Shown here: in pieces, positions 37,260 through 45,535 of the stretch
How positions within the stretch are numbered: the stretch's first letter is position 1
Layout: each line of letters opens with the position of its first letter
Origin: Paenibacillaceae bacterium
Lineage (GTDB): Bacteria; Bacillota; Bacilli; Paenibacillales; CANHGK01
Assembly: GCA_947460235.1 (NCBI GenBank)
Contig: CANHGK010000011.1
Coordinates: 1-64,000, forward strand
Length of the DNA: 64,000 nt
Direction of reading: 5' to 3'
Position numbers and translations under genes: made by a program
The notes under the pieces: model-generated
The model's database searches: none
What the model saw: the letters and a program-made list of their open reading frames with translations, nothing else
What the model was told of the DNA's origin: nothing

Positions 37260-38510
37260 ATGGGAAATGGTTTAGATTTTCGTTTTGATACGATTGAGGA
37301 AGCCATCTATGAGTTAATGCTTGGCCGCGTCATTATCGTCGTTGATGATGAAGATCGTGAAAATGAAGGCGATTTTATTGCATTATCAGATAAAGCGACT
37401 CCGGAAGTCATTAATTTTATGATTACGGAAGGTCGTGGTTTAGTATGCGTACCAATTACGGAAGAACGTGCAAATTCACTCGATTTACCTCCGATGGTTC
37501 AGCAAAATACCGATTACCATGGAACTGCGTTTACCGTAAGTGTCGATGCTGTTGATACGACAACGGGGATTTCGGCACATGAGCGTTCAAGAACCATTAA
37601 AGCATTGATTGACCCTTCAACGCGACCACATCATTTACGTCGTCCCGGGCATATTTTTCCACTGATCGCAAAAAAAGGCGGGGTACTACGTCGTGCAGGT
37701 CATACGGAGGCAGCGGTGGATTTAGCGAAAATGTGCGGTTCTTATCCTTCTGCAGTCATTTGTGAAGTCATAAAACCAGATGGTTCCATGGCGCGAGTTC
37801 CAGACTTGATTGAGATCGCTGAAAAGTTCAACTTAAAAATGATTACGATTCGTGATTTGATTCAATATCGGAACTACAAGGAAAAACTTGTAAAACGTGA
37901 AGTGGAAGTACGGATGCCGACCGAGTTTGGATTATTTCATGCAATAGCATATACGAACGAAGTTGATCATAAAGAACATGTAGCGCTCGTTAAAGGTAGA
38001 ATTGATCCAGATCAACCTACACTTGTACGCGTACATTCAGAATGTTTGACTGGGGATGTATTCCATTCTCAGCGTTGTGATTGCGGTAAACAATTTGCAG
38101 CAGCCATGCGTCAAATTGATGAAGCTGGTTCAGGTGTATTGCTATATATGCGTCAAGAAGGTCGTGGCATCGGGTTATTAAATAAATTACGGGCCTATCA
38201 ATTACAAGAAAAAGGGTTGGATACCGTAGAAGCGAACTTGCAACTCGGATTCAAGCCGGACTTACGTGAGTACGGGATTGGTGCTCAAATTTTGAAAGAC
38301 ATCGGTGTTCGCAAAATTAGGTTATTAACGAATAATCCACGTAAAATCAAAGGATTGGACGGTTACGGACTTCAAGTCGTGGAGCGCGTGGCTATTCAAG
38401 CGGATACAAACGAAGAAACGTCGGATTACATGTATACAAAAAAGGTGAAATTAGGTCATTTGTTGAATATCGAGGAACGAATATCTGATTCGAAAGAGGA
38501 GGAAGCATAA
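37260..38510 (+). CDS. ribBA: DHBP synthase / GTP cyclohydrolase II fusion
   Basis: This bifunctional enzyme supplies both riboflavin precursors. The N-terminal half makes 3,4-dihydroxy-2-butanone 4-phosphate from ribulose 5-phosphate ([16 protein letters not shown], ~25-40; [24 protein letters not shown]). The C-terminal half opens GTP, with the zinc cysteines in [15 protein letters not shown] and the [16 protein letters not shown] motif. 416 residues from ATG 37260; the GTG at 37251 overlaps the ribE stop as GTGA and is also possible. Confidence 0.96.
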   Translation: MGNGLDFRFDTIEEAIYELMLGRVIIVVDDEDRENEGDFIALSDKATPEVINFMITEGRGLVCVPITEERANSLDLPPMVQQNTDYHGTAFTVSVDAVDTTTGISAHERSRTIKALIDPSTRPHHLRRPGHIFPLIAKKGGVLRRAGHTEAAVDLAKMCGSYPSAVICEVIKPDGSMARVPDLIEIAEKFNLKMITIRDLIQYRNYKEKLVKREVEVRMPTEFGLFHAIAYTNEVDHKEHVALVKGRIDPDQPTLVRVHSECLTGDVFHSQRCDCGKQFAAAMRQIDEAGSGVLLYMRQEGRGIGLLNKLRAYQLQEKGLDTVEANLQLGFKPDLREYGIGAQILKDIGVRKIRLLTNNPRKIKGLDGYGLQVVERVAIQADTNEETSDYMYTKKVKLGHLLNIEERISDSKEEEA

Positions 38511-38512
38511 AC

Positions 38513-38980
38513 ATGGGTACAACTTTTGAAGGGCATCTCGTATCGTCTCAGCTAAAATACGGGATTGTCGTTGGACGTTTTAATGAATTTATTACAGGAA
38601 AATTATATTCAGGTGCGCTCGATGCGTTGAAACGTCACGGGGTTGACGATTCCGAAATTGAAACAGCATGGGTTCCTGGAGCATTTGAAATTCCGTTAGT
38701 CGCACAGCGAATGGCGGAAAGTAAAAAATATGATGCAGTAATTACGCTTGGTGCGGTTATCCGTGGATCAACGCCACATTTTGATTTTGTATGTAATGAG
38801 TGTGCGAAAGGCGTAGCTGCAGCATCCATGAAATCGGGTATTCCAGTGATATTTGGTGTGCTCACGACTGATTCGATCGAACAAGCCGTCGAACGAGCAG
38901 GTACAAAGGCAGGTAATAAAGGTTGGGAAGCGGCTTGTACAGCGATTGAGATGGCAAACTTGCTTCGTCAGTTACCATAA
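38513..38980 (+). CDS. ribH: 6,7-dimethyl-8-ribityllumazine synthase
   Basis: RibH condenses the RibD-pathway pyrimidine with dihydroxybutanone phosphate. Motifs: [15 protein letters not shown] (substrate loop), [32 protein letters not shown] with the catalytic His, and [21 protein letters not shown] for phosphate binding. 155 residues, the standard length for the icosahedral enzyme. GAGGAGG precedes the ATG. The stop overlaps scpA by one base, tying the rib operon to scpAB transcription. Confidence 0.97.
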   Translation: MGTTFEGHLVSSQLKYGIVVGRFNEFITGKLYSGALDALKRHGVDDSEIETAWVPGAFEIPLVAQRMAESKKYDAVITLGAVIRGSTPHFDFVCNECAKGVAAASMKSGIPVIFGVLTTDSIEQAVERAGTKAGNKGWEAACTAIEMANLLRQLP

Positions 38981-39744
38981 TGGCAGCAGTTCAATTTAAA
39001 TTAGATGCATTTGAAGGTCCGTTGGATCTTCTTTTGCATTTAATTGATGATGCAAAAGTCGATATTTTCGACATACCGATTCAAGAAATTACGCGTCAAT
39101 ATCTTGTGTTTTTGGAAAATGCACAAGAACTCGAACTTGAAGTTGCAAGTGAGTTTTTGGTGATGGCGGCAACTCTTTTATTTATTAAAAGCCAAATGAT
39201 TTTACCGAAACCGCCTGTCCTAGAAACTGATGACGAATTTGGATTTGATTACGAGGATCCGCGGGCGAAGCTCGTGCAAAAATTAATTGAATATCGCCAA
39301 TTCCGCGCCATTGCGGATTATTTGCGCGCGCGCGAATCGTTTTGGCAATTTCATTTAACGAAAGAACCTGAAGATTTGTCACCATATCGAATGATCACCG
39401 AGTTGCCATTGGAAATTCCGCGAATGCATGCGGGGGAATTGCAACGTGCTTACATACGATTGACGCGGAAAACAAAAGTGCGCCAGGTCGTTCACACGAT
39501 CCAACGTGATGAAGTGACGGTTCGAGATCGAATGGATGATATTGAACGAGAATTAGGGCATTTTGAAGGGAAAATTCTTTTATCCCAATTGTTGACCGTG
39601 TGGCGGGATCGAATTTATGTAATTACTACGTTTTTGGCCATTTTAGAGCTTATGAAAATGCGCAAAGTAAAAGTTCATCAACACACACCATATGGTGATT
39701 TGATTGTAACCAAACGGGAGGAGGCAGAACAGTCGAATGCATGA
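38980..39744 (+). CDS. scpA: Segregation and condensation protein A
   Basis: ScpA is the kleisin that bridges SMC heads in the chromosome condensation complex. The N-terminal kleisin motif FKLDAFEGPLDLLLHLIDDAKVDIFDIPI is clear, followed by an acidic central linker and the C-terminal winged helix (~170-254) ending in FLAILELMKMRKVKVHQ. 254 residues, normal. It overlaps scpB by 8 bases, as usual for this pair. Confidence 0.96.
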   Translation: MAAVQFKLDAFEGPLDLLLHLIDDAKVDIFDIPIQEITRQYLVFLENAQELELEVASEFLVMAATLLFIKSQMILPKPPVLETDDEFGFDYEDPRAKLVQKLIEYRQFRAIADYLRARESFWQFHLTKEPEDLSPYRMITELPLEIPRMHAGELQRAYIRLTRKTKVRQVVHTIQRDEVTVRDRMDDIERELGHFEGKILLSQLLTVWRDRIYVITTFLAILELMKMRKVKVHQHTPYGDLIVTKREEAEQSNA

Positions 39745-40318
39745 ATACTTACGTATTTGTGAGGGATTATTGTTTTTGGCGGGAAGTGAAGGAGTAAGTT
39801 CTTCGCAACTGTCAGCTGTACTCGAAAAAACAATCACTGAAACCGAACAAATCATGATTGAATTACAACAAGAATTAGAAGATACGAAACGTGGGTTGCG
39901 TATCATTCGTGTTTCGGGAAATTTTCAACTTACGACATGCGCGGAACATATTCCGTATTTCGAAAAATTTGCGTACGTACCGGAAACCCATGCCTTATCC
40001 AAAGCTGCGCTAGAAACGCTCTCCATTGTTGCCTATCGTCAGCCTATTACTCGTGTTGAAATTGAAGAAATTCGCGGCGTAAAGTGCGACAGATCACTCC
40101 AGACATTACAAACTCGGCAATTGATCGAAGACATTGGCCGCGCGGAAGCCATAGGTCGACCAATTTTATATGCGACAACTGCAAATTTTTTAACGTACTT
40201 CGGAATTAACGCGTTGACTGATTTACCGCCACTTCCAGAATTTAATGAAGAGGAAGAATTGCAATTGACGCAATCTTTGTTCGATCGAGTGGAAGATCAT
40301 TTTGCAACTGGTGAATAA
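39737..40318 (+). CDS. scpB: Segregation and condensation protein B
   Basis: ScpB dimers bind ScpA and regulate SMC. Two winged-helix domains are seen. The second carries SKAALETLSIVAYRQPITRVEIEEIRGVKCDRSLQTL, the best-conserved part of the family. 193 residues is the typical size. The ATG is embedded in the end of scpA. Confidence 0.96.
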   Translation: MHEYLRICEGLLFLAGSEGVSSSQLSAVLEKTITETEQIMIELQQELEDTKRGLRIIRVSGNFQLTTCAEHIPYFEKFAYVPETHALSKAALETLSIVAYRQPITRVEIEEIRGVKCDRSLQTLQTRQLIEDIGRAEAIGRPILYATTANFLTYFGINALTDLPPLPEFNEEEELQLTQSLFDRVEDHFATGE

Positions 40319-40383
40319 TAAATGAAGGATGACCCATACTATCTCTTGGATGATTTCCGAGAGTGGAGAGAGGGGCAATCCCG

Positions 40384-40977
40384 ATGTACATAATCTTTGG
40401 AGCAGCCATTGGGCTGCTCTTCATTATTTTTATCGTTTTTTATGTTGCTAATTTGCATATTCGTTGGTTTATGAATCCTGGTGGCGTGTCAATCCGTGTG
40501 GAATATCGATTGTTCAAGTTTTGTTTGTATCGAAAACAATGGGCGTATTCATGGGAGGATTTACTTCGACTGTTTATTCGTTTTATTGGACAAAGTGAAC
40601 AATTGCAAGCAAGATGGGATATCGTGCAAATCTTGCAATGGATGAGCGGAATTCGGTTTCGAAGTGTAAATGTATGGATCGGCGTTGGTATTCGAGATGT
40701 GGTGTATAAGTCAATCAGTATCGGTGTATTTCATGCTGTGCATGGATGTTTGCAACATGTGTTGAACGAACATAACAGTAAAATTAAATATATCCCACTC
40801 GATATAGGATTTCAATTGCATTTTGAATGTATTATTCGTCCGCAAATCGGCCATACTATTCGCGGAATCATCCTGTTGCGATCGGAAGCTAAGGGTGTAC
40901 AAGAAAGGAGAATGAGTACAAATGCAAATGGAACATCCAATTCAAGGATTAATGAAAACCGCTATGGAAAACATTAA
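40384..40977 (+). CDS. DUF2953-like membrane-anchored protein
   Basis: This 197-residue protein has one strong N-terminal hydrophobic helix (~4-24) and a mostly beta/alpha remainder rich in basic residues. It resembles the DUF2953 family commonly encoded directly before gerW/ytfJ in Bacilli, a context that supports the call. No catalytic motif is visible. ATG 40384 follows AGAGAGGGG; the earlier in-frame GTG (40363) precedes that site. Its 3' end overlaps gerW by 56 bases, an unusually long overlap. Confidence 0.7.
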   Translation: MYIIFGAAIGLLFIIFIVFYVANLHIRWFMNPGGVSIRVEYRLFKFCLYRKQWAYSWEDLLRLFIRFIGQSEQLQARWDIVQILQWMSGIRFRSVNVWIGVGIRDVVYKSISIGVFHAVHGCLQHVLNEHNSKIKYIPLDIGFQLHFECIIRPQIGHTIRGIILLRSEAKGVQERRMSTNANGTSNSRINENRYGKH

Positions 40978-41350
40978 AGAGATGGTCGACGTAAATACGA
41001 TCGTTGGAGACGCGGTTGAAACAACGGATGGACAAATCATTATTCCGATTTCGAAAGTTGGATTCGGTTTTGCATCAGGGGGTTCGGATTGGCGAACGCA
41101 ACCATCACAAGATGCAACGATGTTTAAGAACGCTGAATCCAAAGAATCAACAATGCCGTTCGGCGGTGGTGCAGGCGGTGGTATTTCGATTACTCCAATT
41201 GCGTTTTTGATCGTTGGTAATGGCGGGGTACAGTTGATGCCACTTGATCGTTCATCGCATTTATGGGACCGATTAATGGAAGAGGCGCCAAAATGGATCG
41301 ATAAAGTTTCTGCAATGCTTCCAGCGAGAACGCAGTCAATGCCGCAATAA
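40922..41350 (+). CDS. gerW: GerW family sporulation protein (YtfJ)
   Basis: GerW (YtfJ) is a forespore protein needed for normal L-alanine germination in B. subtilis. The 142-residue sequence has the family pattern HPIQGLMKTAMENIKEMVDVNTIVGDAVETTDG, IPISKVGFGFASGGSDW and a Gly-rich stretch GGGAGGGISITPIAFLIV. AGGAG lies upstream of ATG 40922, within the DUF2953 gene. I saw no clear sigma-F or sigma-G promoter near it, so it may rely on transcription through the operon. Confidence 0.92.
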   Translation: MQMEHPIQGLMKTAMENIKEMVDVNTIVGDAVETTDGQIIIPISKVGFGFASGGSDWRTQPSQDATMFKNAESKESTMPFGGGAGGGISITPIAFLIVGNGGVQLMPLDRSSHLWDRLMEEAPKWIDKVSAMLPARTQSMPQ

Positions 41351-41400
41351 TTTTCTTTTTGATCACGATACGTACGTAGAATATGAGCTGACTACAATGG

Positions 41401-41462
41401 CTGTACATGATTTTGTACAGTCCAATCGTTGGGAAACAGCGCATACAAACGTGCGTTTTTTT
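41401..41462 (+). terminator. Probable terminator region after gerW
   Basis: CTGTACA/TGTACAG (41401-41420) forms one hairpin. A second short CGCA/TGCG stem (41440-41455) is followed by seven T residues. The second stem is weak alone, so this is moderate evidence. Confidence 0.5.
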
Positions 41463-41487
41463 ATTGTTTTCATTTTTATTAACGTCA

Positions 41488-41496
41488 TGATAAAAT
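41488..41496 (+). promoter_or_regulatory. Possible extended -10 promoter of the DsbA-like gene
   Basis: TGATAAAAT has the extended TG plus a 5-of-6 -10 hexamer, with a T-rich but poor -35 region (TTTTCA). Confidence 0.35.
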
Positions 41497-41528
41497 TATG
41501 AATAAAAAATCGAGAGCGAGGAATACAT

Positions 41529-42221
41529 ATGGCAATCGGATCAAGTAAGAAAAACAACTCTTCTGCAAGACAATGGATGTTAATCGGTGGATTAGTTATT
41601 GTACTGTTTTTCTTGTTTTTCGGAATATTAAAAGGCAATCAGCCTCCAGTACGAAATGATAGTGAACGTGTAGCTGCATTTGCACTGGACAAGCAACCGA
41701 TGTTAGGGAATGCGGATGCACCTGTTACATTGATTGAATTTGCTGATTTTAAATGTCCAGCATGTAAAAATTTTGCGGGAACTGTAATTCCAAAGATAAA
41801 ATCTGAATTAATTGACACGGGAAAAGCGAAACTTTATTTTGTTAATTTTCCTTTTATTGGTGTTGATTCCACGACGGCAGCGTGGGTGGCAGAATCGATC
41901 TATGTTCATCAACCAGATGTGTTTTGGAAATACTACGAGTTGGTTTACGCCAACCAAGGGGACGAGAAACAAGAATGGGCAACAGTTGAGCGATTGTCTG
42001 AACTCGCGAAACAAGCAGGTGCAAATGTTGATACGTTACGTGCTATCAATTCAGAAATAGCATCCAAAACATACGATGCAACGGTGAAAAAAGATATCGA
42101 AATTGGAACAAATGCTAAGGTTTCAAGTACGCCGACTTTATTTATCAATGATTCTAAAGTTGGAGATCCATTTAATTTTGACATGATTGCTGAGAATGTG
42201 AAACAGGCGGGAACGAAATAA
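41529..42221 (+). CDS. bdbD: DsbA family thiol-disulfide oxidoreductase
   Basis: This is a 230-residue membrane-anchored thioredoxin-fold protein. A hydrophobic helix at ~16-36 anchors it, leaving the catalytic domain outside the membrane. The active site is CPAC (C76-C79) in EFADFKCPACKNFAG; the cis-Pro segment is KVSSTPTLFIND (~195-206). With the next gene it forms a BdbD/BdbC-type pair that makes disulfides in exported proteins. The two overlap by one base. The CPAC motif differs from the usual CPYC/CPHC. Confidence 0.9.
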   Translation: MAIGSSKKNNSSARQWMLIGGLVIVLFFLFFGILKGNQPPVRNDSERVAAFALDKQPMLGNADAPVTLIEFADFKCPACKNFAGTVIPKIKSELIDTGKAKLYFVNFPFIGVDSTTAAWVAESIYVHQPDVFWKYYELVYANQGDEKQEWATVERLSELAKQAGANVDTLRAINSEIASKTYDATVKKDIEIGTNAKVSSTPTLFINDSKVGDPFNFDMIAENVKQAGTK

Positions 42222-42643
42222 TGGAAACCCGCGTACGGATAGCTGTAATTTTAGCATGGATGACGGCGCTCTCTGCGATGCTTGGTAGCTTGTATTTTAG
42301 TGAAATTCAGGGCTTACAACCGTGTTTATTATGTTGGTATCAGCGAATCGCTATGTATCCGCTCGTATTTATGCTTGGAATGATCATTTGGGATGAGAAC
42401 TGGAATGCACTGAAATATGCATGGCCATTTTGTGTTGGAGGTGCATTAATTGCGGCTTGGCATGTAGCGATTCAATATAGCCCTACACTTGCAGCAGTTA
42501 TTCCCTGTGAAAAAGGTTATTCTTGTGCCGTAATCACATGGTCACTTGGACCATTTACGATCCCCTTGTTATCGCTCATTGCGTTTGTGTTTGTTATTGC
42601 ATGTTTGATCGTTACACAGCGAAATCGTAAGGAATATCATTGA
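42221..42643 (+). CDS. bdbC: DsbB-like disulfide oxidoreductase
   Basis: This 140-residue four-helix membrane protein belongs to the DsbB/BdbC family and passes electrons from the DsbA-like partner to quinone. The first cysteine pair is PCLLCWYQR (C35, C38) and the second is PCEKGYSC (C96, C102), both placed in external loops between helices. Length and topology match BdbC. It is translated directly after the DsbA-like gene (stop and start overlap by one base). Confidence 0.93.
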   Translation: METRVRIAVILAWMTALSAMLGSLYFSEIQGLQPCLLCWYQRIAMYPLVFMLGMIIWDENWNALKYAWPFCVGGALIAAWHVAIQYSPTLAAVIPCEKGYSCAVITWSLGPFTIPLLSLIAFVFVIACLIVTQRNRKEYH

Positions 42644-42701
42644 TTTGACAGATTTTTTTTGCGATTCGAGTCGATTCGACAAATGAAGACAATCTTAGCC
42701 T

Positions 42702-42730
42702 TTGACGCGAATTCATAATCAGTTAATAAT
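42702..42730 (+). promoter_or_regulatory. Sigma-A promoter of a small hypothetical gene
   Basis: TTGACG (42702-42707), 17-base spacer, AATAAT (42725-42730). The -35 matches five of six bases. Confidence 0.55.
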
Positions 42731-42767
42731 TATGCTAACAGTACTCAATCAACGGAGGTCGTTAGCG

Positions 42768-43001
42768 ATGGCAGAAATTCGTAATGCATGTAATTTTAAC
42801 GGTGTAATGGTTAATCTTTCTGAGTCCGAAATGTACGATCTGAATTATATTTTTTGTTCATCAGGACAATTTGGCGGGACGAACTACAAAAATTTAAACC
42901 ATGTTCTCCAAACCGTTTTGGAAATTGGCATGCATTCCATAAAGGAAGAGCTAGAGACACACGAAACCCTTTCATCAATTGCAAACCAAAAGAAAAAATA
43001 A
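42768..43001 (+). CDS. Small hypothetical protein (77 residues)
   Basis: The start is ATG 42768, with CGGAGG 11 bases upstream; longer in-frame sequence upstream overlaps the promoter. The protein begins MAEIRNACNFNG and ends in a lysine-rich tail. It has no membrane helix, signal or repeat, and I do not recognise its family. It looks helical in the second half (LNHVLQTVLEIGMHSIKEEL). A clear promoter in front and a strong terminator behind make it a single-gene unit, which supports a real gene. Confidence 0.65.
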   Translation: MAEIRNACNFNGVMVNLSESEMYDLNYIFCSSGQFGGTNYKNLNHVLQTVLEIGMHSIKEELETHETLSSIANQKKK

Positions 43002-43005
43002 TAAG

Positions 43006-43056
43006 AAGACCATTGTTCAAATGTGCCATCTGGTCATTGAATAATGGTCTTTTTAG
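43006..43056 (+). terminator. Intrinsic terminator after the small hypothetical gene
   Basis: An 18-base arm starting AAGACCATTGTTCAA (43006 on) pairs with CATTGAATAATGGTCTT (43035-43051), with one bulge and one G-U pair, and ends in T residues. Confidence 0.88.
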
Positions 43057-43063
43057 ATTTTAA

Positions 43064-43094
43064 TTGGTCGTATTCTTACGTTCTCTGCTATACT
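43064..43094 (+). promoter_or_regulatory. Promoter of rpoN
   Basis: TGCTATACT (43086-43094) is an extended -10; TTGGTC (43064-43069) is a -35 at a long 19-base spacing. No -24/-12 element is seen here, so rpoN does not look self-activated. Confidence 0.5.
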
Positions 43095-43145
43095 TTAATT
43101 GTCAGAGTATTTCATGTTCTTATCCGATACGGGGAGGCGAGTCGT

Positions 43146-44531
43146 ATGGATTTTGGTATGAATTTATGGCAATTACCTGCAGTTCGTATGAAACTAAATC
43201 ATACCTTGCAACAATCAATTCAAGTGCTTCAATATTCCAGTGATGCATTACACGATTGGTTAGCGCAACAAATTCGGGACAATCCAATGTTGGATTGGAA
43301 TGAAAATGGCACGAAACCAACATGGGATTGGCAAACTCGCGGACATTTCCGCTGTGACTGGATGAACTCTAGAACAGTGGGCGGGGTACGAGAACGCAAT
43401 GATGATCAAGGACTTGCGGACTGGTGGATGCGAATACCTGATCATGAAAAGAAATTGCAAGACGACTTAAGGGAACAACTTCACATGATTGAAGGACTCT
43501 CGAAGTCAGAGCGAATGATTTGTGAACTGATGATTGATGCACTCGACGATGATGGATATTTACGGATTTCATTTGATGATTTATTTCAACATCAACACAT
43601 ACCTGACCGATTTGCTAGGTCGTGTCTTAGTACGCTTCAAACTCTTGAACCCATTGGTGTCGGTGCGCGTTCCATTGAAGAGTGTATTGCACTTCAGTTG
43701 CGTAAATTAAATGCACCCGAATTTGTCATACAAGCTGTTGAAAAGCAAATGAATCAATTATCTCCACCGCACTGGAAAACCTTAATTCGAAAAAAGCAAT
43801 TTACAAAAGCAGAACTCGAAGAGATTTGGCATTGGCTTGGACAAACCGACCCAAGACCCGGAATCAGAATCGGGAGCGAAGAAATTACGTATGTAACGCC
43901 CGATGCATGGGTAATCAAAGAACAAGGTCAGTGGGTCATCCGATGGAATCCACGTGCGATTCCGCAACTTCAAATTTCTTCTCAATGGGCACAATGGATT
44001 AACGGACATAAGCAACCTGAGCCAGCAGAAAAAGAATCACTTGAGTATTTGCAGGAAAAAAGAATACTCAGCAAACGAATTACACATCATTTGCATATGC
44101 GTGCATACACGCTCCAGCGCGTTGTTTTAGCGATATTAACCAGACAAGAAGCTTTTCTTGAACGCGGTATTGATGCGATTCAAGCACTTGAAATGCAAGA
44201 AATTGCAGATGAACTTGAATTACACGAATCCACAGTAAGTAGATCCGTGCAAGGAAAATGGATTGCAACACCTTGGGGCACACAACCACTGCGAATGTTT
44301 TTTCATAGTGGTATTCGTCAGCGTAGCGGCAAACGCATGAGTCCCCAACAAATTCAAGCGCAAATCAAACTTGTTTTAACAAAACAACCTACCAATTCAC
44401 GGATGTCTGATCAAATGGTTGTTGAACAGTTACAACTTGCCGGAATTCATGTGGCAAGGAGAACCGTGAATAAATATCGCCACCAACTAGGGATTCCATG
44501 TTCGTATGACCGTTTTGATGGTGCAGAATAA
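43146..44531 (+). CDS. rpoN: RNA polymerase sigma-54 factor
   Basis: Sigma-54 directs RNA polymerase to -24/-12 promoters and needs an AAA+ activator. The Gln-rich region I (LNHTLQQSIQVLQYSSDALHDWL), the core-binding domain (~90-270) and the DNA-binding part are all present. The latter includes ALEMQEIADELELHESTVSRSVQGKW and the RpoN box ARRTVNKYRHQLGIP near residue 437. 461 residues is usual for Bacilli. ATG 43146 follows GGGGAGG. It is convergent with ablB. Two -24/-12 promoters lie 0.9 kb away, which suggests a direct functional link. Confidence 0.96.
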   Translation: MDFGMNLWQLPAVRMKLNHTLQQSIQVLQYSSDALHDWLAQQIRDNPMLDWNENGTKPTWDWQTRGHFRCDWMNSRTVGGVRERNDDQGLADWWMRIPDHEKKLQDDLREQLHMIEGLSKSERMICELMIDALDDDGYLRISFDDLFQHQHIPDRFARSCLSTLQTLEPIGVGARSIEECIALQLRKLNAPEFVIQAVEKQMNQLSPPHWKTLIRKKQFTKAELEEIWHWLGQTDPRPGIRIGSEEITYVTPDAWVIKEQGQWVIRWNPRAIPQLQISSQWAQWINGHKQPEPAEKESLEYLQEKRILSKRITHHLHMRAYTLQRVVLAILTRQEAFLERGIDAIQALEMQEIADELELHESTVSRSVQGKWIATPWGTQPLRMFFHSGIRQRSGKRMSPQQIQAQIKLVLTKQPTNSRMSDQMVVEQLQLAGIHVARRTVNKYRHQLGIPCSYDRFDGAE

Positions 44532-44540
44532 ACAATTTGT

Positions 44541-45404
44541 TTATAACCATTTGAGCCATAAATTCATGTTTTCAAAACCGTTTTCCATACGGCAATTGTT
44601 CGCAAATCGTCCGCGATATTGGTAATTCAAATCAAACATCGTCGCATTCATTGCGCCGATACCGGCTCGGCAAAGCGCATAGGTTGTAATCCAACCGAAT
44701 TGACGACCGTGTGTTTCAAGGTTTAAAATCAGCTCGCGCGTCCATCCCATCCCGCGATAGGCAGGATCTGTCGCACAGTCTGTAATTTCAGCATTTTTTA
44801 ATTCATGATCAGGTTCTGCGGCAGCAGCACTTACCAATTTTCCTGCATCATTAAATACGGCAAAAAAAAATGTACCTGTTTGCATTCGCTCAGAAAGATA
44901 CTCGGGATCTGAAACAGGAGTTGGATACACCGGAAATACACTTGCATACAATTCTGCTAGCATTGACGCATCAGAGACATCGCAAAGTCTCGTGTGAAAA
45001 GGCGGCTGAATCGTTTGCAAGTTTTTTTTGTTTCTGCTTAAGATTCCGCGGAGTATTACATCTTCTTCCGCCCACGATACATGATTGCGCCGGCCACTCT
45101 CTATATATCTACAGACCCCCCAAGCAAGTTCACCAGCAAAATATCCATCCCATATGCCTTCAATAACATAACCATTCGTTAGCCAAATTGCCGCATCCGA
45201 GGGTCGGATTTTGGCAATGCATTTTTGCGCTGAGATCGATACCGCCGCTTCCTCGAGTAAATACAATAATGTAGTTGCATCGCCATGACCATTATCTAAA
45301 CGTACACGTTGATTGTAGTAATCCAGGCAAATGGATGCGGATGCTTGTTCGGTGCACACGTGAATTGTCTCATAATATGATTTGCTCCATTTCATGTTGG
45401 TCAT
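44541..45404 (-). CDS. ablB: Putative beta-lysine N6-acetyltransferase
   Basis: This 287-residue GNAT protein resembles AblB/YodP, which acetylates the 6-amino group of beta-lysine made by lysine 2,3-aminomutase. The N-terminal half (~1-135) is the family-specific domain; the C-terminal half holds the acetyl-CoA fold, with ITDCATDPAYRGMGWTRELI as the pyrophosphate-binding loop. GGGAG lies 9 bases before ATG 45404. The gene is divergent from the yodT-like operon and preceded by a sigma-54-type promoter. Lysine 2,3-aminomutase, its usual neighbour, is not in this window. Confidence 0.85.
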   Translation of the reverse strand: MTNMKWSKSYYETIHVCTEQASASICLDYYNQRVRLDNGHGDATTLLYLLEEAAVSISAQKCIAKIRPSDAAIWLTNGYVIEGIWDGYFAGELAWGVCRYIESGRRNHVSWAEEDVILRGILSRNKKNLQTIQPPFHTRLCDVSDASMLAELYASVFPVYPTPVSDPEYLSERMQTGTFFFAVFNDAGKLVSAAAAEPDHELKNAEITDCATDPAYRGMGWTRELILNLETHGRQFGWITTYALCRAGIGAMNATMFDLNYQYRGRFANNCRMENGFENMNLWLKWL

Positions 45405-45446
45405 CTCAGATCACTCCCTGATGTTTGTGCATATACATATCATTTT

Positions 45447-45463
45447 AGCAACTCAGATGCCAA
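45447..45463 (-). promoter_or_regulatory. Sigma-54 (-24/-12) promoter of ablB
   Basis: On the minus strand the site reads TTGGCATCTGAGTTGCT, against the consensus YTGGCAC-N5-TTGCW. The GG and GC dinucleotides have the exact 10-base spacing; only the last base of TGGCAC differs (T for C). The start point would be near 45436, giving a leader of ~33 bases to ablB. Confidence 0.65.
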
Positions 45464-45480
45464 ACTTAATTGTGTTTTTC

Positions 45481-45497
45481 TTGGCACTCGATTTGCT
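45481..45497 (+). promoter_or_regulatory. Sigma-54 (-24/-12) promoter of the yodT-to-ALDH operon
   Basis: TTGGCACTCGATTTGCT is a full match to the -24 (TGGCAC) and -12 (TTGCT) elements at the obligatory spacing. The start point would be near 45508, about 28 bases before the first ATG. The -24 elements of this promoter and the divergent one are ~20 bases apart, back to back. No sigma-A promoter of similar quality is present in the gap. Confidence 0.78.
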
Positions 45498-45535
45498 TTA
45501 TGTAGCATAAGTCGATCCAAATGGAGGCGATGGCA

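Noticed and set aside
40321-40392. 23-codon open frame between scpB and the DUF2953 gene
   Set aside because: No good ribosome site, it overlaps the next gene's start, and I know no family for it.
44528-44544. ATAAACAA/TTGTTTAT inverted repeat between rpoN and ablB
   Set aside because: AT-only stem with a one-base loop and no T run; too weak to call a terminator.
45423-45465. GTTTGTGCAT ... ATGCCAAAC inverted repeat as an activator-binding site
   Set aside because: The right arm is the -24 region of the minus-strand sigma-54 promoter, so the symmetry may be chance; not listed as a site.
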